A DNA stretch of 64,000 nt. It comes from JAUIKM01 sp964445695 (lineage in GTDB: Bacteria; Bacteroidota; Ignavibacteria; Kapaibacteriales; UBA7675). The translations under genes were made by a program, and so were the position numbers. Every line of letters begins with the position of its first letter. Positions within the stretch are counted from its first letter, which is position 1. Positions 47,193-54,409 of this stretch are shown here, in pieces. Under the pieces are notes generated by a model. That model saw only the letters and a program-made list of their open reading frames with translations. It was not told the origin of the DNA and did not search any database. Where the stretch lies: assembly GCA_964445695.1 (NCBI GenBank), contig CAYULF010000028.1:1-64000 (forward strand), in the 5' to 3' direction.

Positions 47193-48923
47193 CTATTCGA
47201 TAACTGTCACATAGTAATCCTGGGCAGCCGGGTTGGCGGGGGCGATGCCGATGTTAATAAACTTGACTTCGACCGAATTGTCGGCATCTACAAATGCGTG
47301 CCCGATAACTATACCTGCCGGCAATTGTGCCGAGGGCGAAACAAAAACCGTCGATCCGGCGCGCGCGCCGGTCACCGTAAAGGTTTCGGTGCGGAAGTCG
47401 TTGGACCCAAGGGCACCGACATCGACATTTACGGTAACTTTGATCACGTTTGCAATCGTGGTGCCGCGGGTTCCAAGCTTGACTGAACCATTCACATCAA
47501 GGTGCGCGGTCGGAGTCACTGTTCCGATACCCACGTTGCCACTCGTCGAAATGCGCATGTATTCGGTGTTGTTGCTGCGAAACGGCAGATCACGGGCATT
47601 TGTGGTACCGAGGAAGTCGCCGGGATCAATGCTGTTACCTGTGACCGACCATCCACGAAGGGAGCCCGTCAGCGAAATCCAGCCGGATCCGTCGTGACCT
47701 TCAAAGTCGGCGCCGGTAAAACGAATGCTACCGCCTGTGGCCTGGGTTGTATTGCCAAGACGAATGGCGCCGGCAACATCCAGCATTTGCTGCGGCGATG
47801 TTAAACCGATCCCCACGTTGCCCGCGGTCGTCACCAGGAGACGCTGCACATTGTTAACACGCAGTCGAAGATCCTGCGCGTTGAGCGTTCCAAGGAACGA
47901 AGCGGAAGTGGCGCTGTTCCCGTTTAGATTCCAGCCGGAACCACCTGCCCCGCCCCCGGTAAAGGAACGCCATTGCGTACCGTCATGTCCTTCAAAATCC
48001 GTTCCACTCCAGCGAATAACACCGCTGGTCGCCGTAGCTGCGCCGCCAAGACGCAAAGCACCGTCGACATCGAGTTTAACCTGTGGGTTGCCTACACCAA
48101 TTCCCATGCGACCTGCGCCGCTGATGATGAGGTTAAAGCCCGCATTTGCAATTACGGTATTCGTCGTCATGCTGCCGCCCAGACCAACGGAATTGGCGGA
48201 GCGTTGCAGGCCATTGGAAAAAGTCAAGGGCAGTTCGTAGTCGGTCCCGCCGAGCGCGGTGGACAGACGGCCCGTGCCGACCGCGGCAGAAACCAGCCCA
48301 CCGGCATTAAGGGCCGTGAAGTCTATGTCACCCGAGGAGACGATTCCGGCGGCGGCTTCGATCTGACCGGACGCGTTCACGCGAAATTCGGAGCTTGGCC
48401 CCACACTCAGCAGGGACAAAGGATTTGTTGTTCCAATGCCGACATTGCCGCCGGCGGCAATGCGTGCACGCTCGGAGTTGTTCGTGCGCAACACCAGCGG
48501 CTGGCCATCGGTTGTACCGACGAAGTCAGATGCGGGATTGGTCGAGGCATTACCGCTCGAAGACCAGAAACCGGAATTAACAACATCGAGCGTGACCAGA
48601 TCGCGCCAGTCGGGCGCTGCCGGCGTTCCGGCATTGTATTGAAATCGATTGTCGCTCGTGTTAAAGATCAAAAGAGCGGCCGCTGGTAAAACAATGGCGT
48701 CGCGTTGCGCCGTCGTCATGCGCGGTGTTAACAAACCGGAATTTGTTGAAGACAGCTCAAACAACGCCGAGGGATCCGGCGTGCTCGTTCCAAGGCCGGC
48801 ATTCTGCGCCTGTGCGGCTGTTAATACGGCCAACACCCCCGCCAGAAAAACCAGCACGCGCAATAGCGACCTGCTGAATTTGCCGAGATATAAGCGTACA
48901 GAAATTGTGGCAGCTGGATCCAT
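47193..48923 (-). CDS. Secreted tail-fibre-like repeat protein (GNVGIGT-x-x-P repeats)
   Basis: The ATG at 48923 (MDPAATISVRLYLGKFSRSL) leads into a hydrophobic signal sequence (LVFLAGVLAVLTAAQAQ); longer in-frame starts exist without better support. The 576-residue product repeats GNVGIGT-x-x-P-x-x-x-LDV-x-G with intervening FEGHDG-x-x-W stretches (TDFEGHDGTQWRSF, ADFEGHDGSGWISL), a pattern shared by phage tail-fibre shafts and many Bacteroidota surface proteins that form trimeric stalks. The N-terminal GLLTPRMTTAQRDAIVLPA is typical of this group. The C-terminus (AAQDYYVTVIE) is a small beta domain without a T9SS tail. It is first in the operon with the giant protein and driven by the dyad-operator promoter, so it may be a stalk or cap of the same structure (inference). 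Confidence 0.85.
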   Translation of the reverse strand: MDPAATISVRLYLGKFSRSLLRVLVFLAGVLAVLTAAQAQNAGLGTSTPDPSALFELSSTNSGLLTPRMTTAQRDAIVLPAAALLIFNTSDNRFQYNAGTPAAPDWRDLVTLDVVNSGFWSSSGNASTNPASDFVGTTDGQPLVLRTNNSERARIAAGGNVGIGTTNPLSLLSVGPSSEFRVNASGQIEAAAGIVSSGDIDFTALNAGGLVSAAVGTGRLSTALGGTDYELPLTFSNGLQRSANSVGLGGSMTTNTVIANAGFNLIISGAGRMGIGVGNPQVKLDVDGALRLGGAATATSGVIRWSGTDFEGHDGTQWRSFTGGGAGGSGWNLNGNSATSASFLGTLNAQDLRLRVNNVQRLLVTTAGNVGIGLTSPQQMLDVAGAIRLGNTTQATGGSIRFTGADFEGHDGSGWISLTGSLRGWSVTGNSIDPGDFLGTTNARDLPFRSNNTEYMRISTSGNVGIGTVTPTAHLDVNGSVKLGTRGTTIANVIKVTVNVDVGALGSNDFRTETFTVTGARAGSTVFVSPSAQLPAGIVIGHAFVDADNSVEVKFINIGIAPANPAAQDYYVTVIE

Positions 48924-49054
48924 ACGTGCGTCCGAATTAGCGTGCAGTCGGGGCAAGACAGTCCCTGATCGCTGTGGCGGAGCCACGCGACCTTACGTTT
49001 CCAAATTGCACTGGTCTTGCTGGAGAGCTGAAGCCTATGCTTCAACATCGGCTA

Positions 49055-49103
49055 CAAAGTTCTTCAAAGCAAAGCTCTTATTCAATCCGTAGAAATACGT
49101 ATT
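49055..49103 (-). promoter_or_regulatory. Promoter with dyad operator upstream of the giant-protein operon
   Basis: AATCCGTAGAAATACGTATT (49084-49103) repeats the operator at 31866-31885 with one base changed. On the minus strand GAACTTTG (49055-49062) is one mismatch from TAnnTTTG and sits about 35 bp below the dyad centre, matching the 36 bp at the other site. The sequence between also shares CTACAAA and AGCAA-GCT blocks with the other promoter. Confidence 0.68.
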
Positions 49104-49262
49104 CTGCATTTTGGTGAGAATGCTCACAGAATGACTCTTGAACTGCGACAGATGGGTTACAGCCAGCCTTCACATTTTAAGACAAGGGGCGGCTGTTTAA
49201 AAAGATTTAAACACATTAGCCGGTGCATCCCCTCCCGGTGATTAACAAAAAAATCAGGAAAA

Positions 49263-49290
49263 GCCGGTCAAGAGTAAACATTGACCGGTC
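49263..49290 (-). terminator. Intrinsic terminator of the hexosaminidase gene
   Basis: The stem GCCGGTCAA / TTGACCGGTC with a 9-nt loop lies about 40 bp past the stop at 49330. On the minus strand TTTTCC and then a run of seven T follow. Confidence 0.85.
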
Positions 49291-49329
49291 AAGGGAAAGT
49301 GCTGATCTTTGAAACAAATTTGCCGCGTC

Positions 49330-50925
49330 TCAGCCCTGGGAATCCTGCTCGTCGGCGGGACGATTGCGCGTGGTAAGTTCACGAGCGGCGGCAGCCAGAC
49401 TACCTTCACCGTTGGAAAACACACAAAGGTGTGCGGTGGCAGGCAAGGTGTGGCGAACGTGCGGATTTCCGAACAGAACGGCTACGGAAGGGCGACGACC
49501 CGCCAGCTTGCGAGCCACTGTTTTGAGCCGACCGGAGATCTGGACTTCGTCCTGCTTGACCTCGGCGCGGGCAAAAACCGGGAGAATTACCACGCGTGCG
49601 TCCGCCGTGTCGGCGACGAGAGAGTCGACCTCGTCCTCGCGAATTCGGTGATCGATGAATGCAAAGTGGCAGTCTTTTTCAAAACACTGCGAGAGATAGC
49701 GGAAAAAGCGGGTCGCGGTCGGGATATCGCCGTCATCTACGAGGGCAAAACCGGCAATGACGTCGAACTGATCCAGCGGAGCGATTTTTTCGTCGCGACC
49801 GTACCACTCCAACGCGCCGGCCGAAGCTTCGAGGGCAATACGACGATGCGCGTCCAGGGAAAGCTGCGGCACGTCGTTCGCGCCCATTTGTGAACTCTGA
49901 CGGATCGCGCCGGCCCATTTTTTGGCTTCGAGAATCCGCTCGACGGAGTCCTGCATGCGCAGACGTGGAATTTCGCCGGAGCGAATAGCCTCTTCCAGCG
50001 CGTCGATGGCCGCCAGAGGATCTTCGGGCAGAAGCGCCACATCAGCTCCCGCCTTGATGGCCGCCAGCGTCGCCGCAGCAGAATCGTAGGACCGGGTAAT
50101 AGCTTTCATATCCAGCGCGTCGGTGACGATCAGTCCCTGATAGTCGAGTTTTTCGCGCAGTTCCTGCTGGACAATTTTCGGGGAAAGCGAGGCCGGAGTG
50201 TTTGAAGGATCGAGCGATGGCACGGCGAGGTGACCGACCATGATGGATTTGACGCCTTCTTCGATGGCCTGACGAAAGGGCTCGTATTCGCGCTCGCGCA
50301 ATTCTTCGGCTGACTGCGTCAGCACGGGCAGATCGAGGTGTGAATCCACACTGGTGTCGCCATGGCCGGGAAAGTGCTTGGCGCAGGCCAGCACGCGTTC
50401 GTTCTGCAGACCGCGGATAAACACTCGGGCGTGGCGCGAGACGAGTTCGGCGTTTTCGCCAAAAGAGCGAATATTGATGACCGGGTTGAGCGGATTGGAA
50501 AAAATATCCACGACCGGAGCAAAATTCCAGTGGATGCCGACGACGCTCATTTCGCGCGCTATCGCTTCGGCGACGCTCTGCGTCAGCTCGGGCTGGTCCG
50601 ACTTGCCGAGGGCGAGGGCATGCGGAAAGGCGGTGCCTTCGTCCAGGCGCATGCGCAGTCCGTGTTCAAAATCGCCTGCGATCATCAGGGGAATTTTGGC
50701 TTTGCGCTGGAGGTCGGCAATGATATTGGCGGTTCCGGTCAGGCTGCCGGCAAACACACATATGCCGCCGAGACCATCTTTCTCCACGAGGGAGGTGATG
50801 CGCTCGCGCACTTCGGGTTTGTGATAGTAATCCGCTTCATTCAGTCTGGCTATGACACATTGCGCCGCCATGCGCCGGATACCAAGAGAGCGGGGAAGAC
50901 GCCCTAGGCGCTGTACTTGTCCCAT
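49330..50925 (-). CDS. Glycoside hydrolase family 3 beta-N-acetylhexosaminidase (NagZ-like)
   Basis: A 531-residue GH3 enzyme. It has the NagZ-type catalytic loop KHFPGHGDTSVDSH (183-196), whose His/Asp pair acts as general acid-base in this subfamily, and the nucleophile Asp269 in VTDALDM. Other family stretches are AGDFEHGL, FAPVVDI and FRQAIEEGVKSIMVGHLAVP. A C-terminal extension of about 200 residues follows the barrel, longer than compact proteobacterial NagZ and similar to two-domain GH3 enzymes. No signal peptide is seen, so it is probably cytoplasmic and involved in muropeptide recycling. The start at 50925 overlaps the thioesterase gene by 22 bp; an internal ATG (50871) would cut into the first barrel strand, so I keep the longer form. 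Co-transcription with the thioesterase is likely. Confidence 0.88.
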   Translation of the reverse strand: MGQVQRLGRLPRSLGIRRMAAQCVIARLNEADYYHKPEVRERITSLVEKDGLGGICVFAGSLTGTANIIADLQRKAKIPLMIAGDFEHGLRMRLDEGTAFPHALALGKSDQPELTQSVAEAIAREMSVVGIHWNFAPVVDIFSNPLNPVINIRSFGENAELVSRHARVFIRGLQNERVLACAKHFPGHGDTSVDSHLDLPVLTQSAEELREREYEPFRQAIEEGVKSIMVGHLAVPSLDPSNTPASLSPKIVQQELREKLDYQGLIVTDALDMKAITRSYDSAAATLAAIKAGADVALLPEDPLAAIDALEEAIRSGEIPRLRMQDSVERILEAKKWAGAIRQSSQMGANDVPQLSLDAHRRIALEASAGALEWYGRDEKIAPLDQFDVIAGFALVDDGDIPTATRFFRYLSQCFEKDCHFAFIDHRIREDEVDSLVADTADARVVILPVFARAEVKQDEVQISGRLKTVARKLAGRRPSVAVLFGNPHVRHTLPATAHLCVFSNGEGSLAAAARELTTRNRPADEQDSQG

Positions 50926-51434
50926 TGGCTAATCTCTACTGTTGAACCCTCAAAATCTTTGACCAGTTTGCGATAGGAGTCCGGAATACGCTGGGGACGT
51001 TGATCGGCAGGGTTCAAATTGACCAGAACGGCTTGAGCGGTCAGGAGGGTTTTACCATCCGGCAGGCTGATGATCTGATCCATTCCAAACGATGTGTTCC
51101 TGACAAAACCTGTACGAGTCCGGACGACGTATTCGTCGTCAAACTGCGCAGCCCACAGGTAGTTGATTTCAAGATGCGCCACAACAAAATGATGCTTTGT
51201 GATAAATGTCTTGCGGTCGATCGGCAGGCCGATTTCCCGAAAATATTCCACACGAGCAGCTTCGAGCCAGTACAGATAAACTGCATTGTGAACGATGTTT
51301 TGACGATCGCAGTCCGAATTGCGAACACGCGATCCGAAGCGGTGGCGAAACAAATCGATATTCGCCGCAATTTCCCGGGAAGCGGACTTGTTCGACGCAG
51401 TGTCCTGCGTCATTTCATCTTGCTTGAGGTTCAT
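50904..51434 (-). CDS. Hotdog-fold acyl-CoA thioesterase (4HBT family)
   Basis: A 176-residue hotdog protein if started at ATG 51434 (MNLKQDEMTQD); ATG 51413 is equally possible, and no clear RBS decides. The core matches 4-hydroxybenzoyl-CoA thioesterase-like proteins: RVRNSDCDRQNIVHNAVYLY, with Asp and His in the usual active-site region, then WLEAARVEYFREIG on the long helix and YVVRTRTGFVRNTSFGMDQI on the sheet. Such enzymes hydrolyse acyl-CoA thioesters in the cytoplasm. It lies between threonine aldolase and the hexosaminidase, all on the same strand. The substrate cannot be predicted. Confidence 0.85.
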   Translation of the reverse strand: MNLKQDEMTQDTASNKSASREIAANIDLFRHRFGSRVRNSDCDRQNIVHNAVYLYWLEAARVEYFREIGLPIDRKTFITKHHFVVAHLEINYLWAAQFDDEYVVRTRTGFVRNTSFGMDQIISLPDGKTLLTAQAVLVNLNPADQRPQRIPDSYRKLVKDFEGSTVEISQWDKYSA

Positions 51435-51524
51435 ATTGGAATAGGTTTTCAGCCTGTGGGTCACTTTCACGCATAGCTGCAAATTTACGTAAAACTGCTC
51501 AAAAACCCAGATTGAGACGCGCAA

Positions 51525-52571
51525 TCAGACCGCGGCCGCAAAGACCGATGTTACGATTTCAGCGGCCGATTGCGCTGCTGCGTCTCCCACCTGAAAGTGG
51601 AAGACCGCCCGCAGCATGTTGCCGCCCATGTTGGACAGAAGAACTCCGCGTCGTCCACATTCCTCCAGTATCGCCGCGGAGTCGCGACGCCCGTCGTGAC
51701 GCAACAGAACGATATTTGTGAGACGTCCCTGCAAGTCGGCGGTGAAGTTGGTCTCTACCCCCAGCCCGGCCGCATCCAGGGAGGCGGCAAAAGCAGCCGC
51801 ACGACGATGATCCTCGGCCAGCAGGCCGTAGTGTTCGCGAATTGCGTGCAATCCTCCCGCCGCGATGATGCCGGCCTGGCGCATCCCGCCGCCCAGAATC
51901 TTGCGCCACTTCAGGGCCTTGCCGATGTTTTCCCGGCTGCCCAACAGCAACGATCCGACGGGCGCGCCGAGCGCCTTGGACAAACAGACCGAGAGCGTAT
52001 CGAAGGGAGCCGCGTATTCTGCGGGCGAAACACCGGCGCCGACGGCGGCATTCCAGAGACGCGCGCCGTCACAGTGCAGCCTGATATCGCGCTCCGCGGC
52101 CCAGGCGGCCACACCGGCCAACTTGTCGAGCGGCATCAACAGGCCGCCATATCGGTTGTGCGTGTTTTCGATGCAGAGCAGACGCGTATGTGGAAAATGC
52201 ACGTCGCCGGGACGAACAGCCGCATCCAGCATCGCTATGTCCAGCAAACCACGATTGCTCTCGACCGGTCTGAGTTGTACGCGCGAAATGACGGCAGGCG
52301 CGCCCGCCTCGTAGTAAAAAATATGCGCCTGAGAGTCGATGAGCACTTCATCGCCGTCGTTGCACAAAACGCGCAGCGCGAGTTGATTCCCCATGACGCC
52401 GGAGGGCATGTAAAGGGCGGCCTCCTTGCCGAAGAGGCGGGCACCGTACTCCTGAAGTTCAATGACGGTGGGGTCTTCGCCCCAGACATCATCCCCCACC
52501 GGAGCGGCGGCCATAGCGGCGCGCATTGCTTCGGTCGGGACGGTAATTGTGTCGCTGCGCAAATCAATCAT
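51525..52571 (-). CDS. ltaE: Low-specificity L-threonine aldolase
   Basis: A 348-residue PLP enzyme. The start MIDLRSDTITVPTEAMRAAM at 52571 follows AAGGA by about 8 nt and is the canonical beginning of the family; longer in-frame starts add unrelated residues. Motifs: GDDVWGEDPTV, CIENTHNRYGG, the PLP-phosphate and ring region RLHCDGARLWNAAV, and the PLP lysine Lys199 in VCLSKALGAPVGS. It cleaves L-threonine or allo-threonine to glycine and acetaldehyde. It is divergent from the acyl-CoA ligase gene across a 170-bp spacer that should hold both promoters. Confidence 0.95.
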   Translation of the reverse strand: MIDLRSDTITVPTEAMRAAMAAAPVGDDVWGEDPTVIELQEYGARLFGKEAALYMPSGVMGNQLALRVLCNDGDEVLIDSQAHIFYYEAGAPAVISRVQLRPVESNRGLLDIAMLDAAVRPGDVHFPHTRLLCIENTHNRYGGLLMPLDKLAGVAAWAAERDIRLHCDGARLWNAAVGAGVSPAEYAAPFDTLSVCLSKALGAPVGSLLLGSRENIGKALKWRKILGGGMRQAGIIAAGGLHAIREHYGLLAEDHRRAAAFAASLDAAGLGVETNFTADLQGRLTNIVLLRHDGRRDSAAILEECGRRGVLLSNMGGNMLRAVFHFQVGDAAAQSAAEIVTSVFAAAV

Positions 52572-52741
52572 AGTGCATTCCTTGCCTGTCGAAATCGGAA
52601 ACTGCAAACTAGCACAACGGCCGCACCCTGCAAGCTGCAGGCGCAATAAAGGGCTGTCCGCGTTTTACCAATTTTTGGCTAATTTGTGCGCCGCCGGGCA
52701 GAGACTCCCGCAAGTGATTTATTGAGAAAATTGATACCGCA

Positions 52742-54409
52742 ATGCAAGATTACCGAGCAAATATTTCGGCCGCCCAGCGCGCCTACGGCACCGACGCGCG
52801 CCATGTAGAATTTCCGTTTAATTCCGTCGCCGAAATGCTGCTGACGCGCGGACGCGAGCAGGCGGACGACGTCTTTCTGATTTTCAATGACGAGGACGGT
52901 CAGCGCTCGGAACTGACTTTTGGGGAATTCCACGAGCGCTGCGCCTGTACGGCTTCATATATGCGCGAACTGGGACTGAATCCCGGCGACCGCATTGCCA
53001 CGGCTGCGCACAATCACAGCGATACAATTGTGCAGTACTTCGCCGCCTGGGCGCTGGGACTGTGCGTGGTGCCGCTTAACATGGGCGAGGATGACGCGCG
53101 TCTCCAGTTCATACTGGAAAATTCCGGAGCGCGCGTGCTGTTTTGCCGCCAGGATTATCTGGAACGGGTTTCGCGCTTCCGGCCGGCGGGTTCGGGCTTG
53201 CACGTTGTGCCCGTCTACGATCAGCGGCGCGAGGAGGACGACTTCCACTTTCACGTGGACCGGCAGGATGCGATGGACTTCATGCCGACCTACGATCTGG
53301 ATGCGGAAGCACTGATTGTTTACACCAGCGGCACGACCGGCAAACCCAAGGGCGTGGTACTGGTACAGCGCAATCTGATGTCGGACGCGCAGGCAATAGC
53401 CGATTGGCACGGCATCGACGCGGACACGCGCATGATGTGCGTGCTGCCGGTTCACCATGTCAACGGCACGATCGTTACCCATGTCACTCCCATGTTTGCC
53501 GGCGCGTCGGTCGTGTTAAACCGCAAATTCAGCAGCTCGCGCTTTTTCCGCACGATCCGGGTAGAGGGCGTTAACATCGTCTCGGTGGTGCCGACGCTGC
53601 TCGCCTTTCTGTTGGAGACCGACACGGAGGCCGACGGAGTTCACGAAGCGGGCTTCCGGCACATTATCTGCGGCGCGGGGCCTCTGACCTGCGAGCTGGC
53701 GCGGCGGTTTGAAACGCGGTTCAACATTCGTATTATTCACGGTTATGGACTGTCGGAAAGCACCTGTTACTCCTCATTTATGCCGCTGGATCTGAGCGAC
53801 GCCGAATTCAACACCTGGCGCGACGACTACGGCTTCCCCAGCATCGGCCTGGCGCTGCCGAACAATGAAATGGCGATTCACGATCCGGAAGGCAATGCCC
53901 TGCCGGAAATGGAACGCGGCGAAATTGTGATCCGCGGCAGCAATATCATGAAGGAATATTACAACAACCCGGAAGCCAATACCGACACGTTTAAACACCA
54001 GTGGTTCCGCAGCGGCGATGAAGGTTTTTTCAAGCTTGATGATGCCGGGCGCGCCTTTTACTTTATCACGGGACGTTTAAAAGAACTCATCATTCGCGGC
54101 GGTGTTAACCTGGCTCCTCTGGAGATCGATGAAGTACTGAGCGCCGCACCGGGCGTCAGAGCCGGAATATGTGTCGGCTTTGACAACGATTTCTACGGCG
54201 AGGAAGTCGGCGCTTTGGTTATTCCGGAAAATGAGAATGTTAAAGCCGACGATATCATCAGACATTGTGCAGAACGCCTTCCATTCAGCAAACAACCCAA
54301 GGTTGTTTTATTCAGCGATGAATTGCCGGTGACTTCTACCGGCAAGTATCAGCGCACGCGCGTCCGCCATCTGTTCAGCGAGTGGAAGTCACAGCAGTTT
54401 AAAGCCTGA
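52742..54409 (+). CDS. AMP-forming acyl-CoA ligase (ANL superfamily)
   Basis: The only confident plus-strand gene. The 555-residue protein has the full ANL motif set: A3 P-loop YTSGTTGKPKGVV (194-206), A5 HGYGLSEST, A7 WFRSGDEGFF, A8 hinge FITGRLKELIIRGGVNL and the A10 catalytic lysine in VTSTGKYQR (Lys535). It should activate a carboxylic acid to its adenylate and transfer it to CoA. Substrate specificity (fatty acid, aromatic or other) cannot be read directly. No signal peptide. Its stop TGA abuts the stop of the convergent coiled-coil gene, sharing the palindrome TGATCA, so no terminator separates them. Confidence 0.95.
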   Translation: MQDYRANISAAQRAYGTDARHVEFPFNSVAEMLLTRGREQADDVFLIFNDEDGQRSELTFGEFHERCACTASYMRELGLNPGDRIATAAHNHSDTIVQYFAAWALGLCVVPLNMGEDDARLQFILENSGARVLFCRQDYLERVSRFRPAGSGLHVVPVYDQRREEDDFHFHVDRQDAMDFMPTYDLDAEALIVYTSGTTGKPKGVVLVQRNLMSDAQAIADWHGIDADTRMMCVLPVHHVNGTIVTHVTPMFAGASVVLNRKFSSSRFFRTIRVEGVNIVSVVPTLLAFLLETDTEADGVHEAGFRHIICGAGPLTCELARRFETRFNIRIIHGYGLSESTCYSSFMPLDLSDAEFNTWRDDYGFPSIGLALPNNEMAIHDPEGNALPEMERGEIVIRGSNIMKEYYNNPEANTDTFKHQWFRSGDEGFFKLDDAGRAFYFITGRLKELIIRGGVNLAPLEIDEVLSAAPGVRAGICVGFDNDFYGEEVGALVIPENENVKADDIIRHCAERLPFSKQPKVVLFSDELPVTSTGKYQRTRVRHLFSEWKSQQFKA

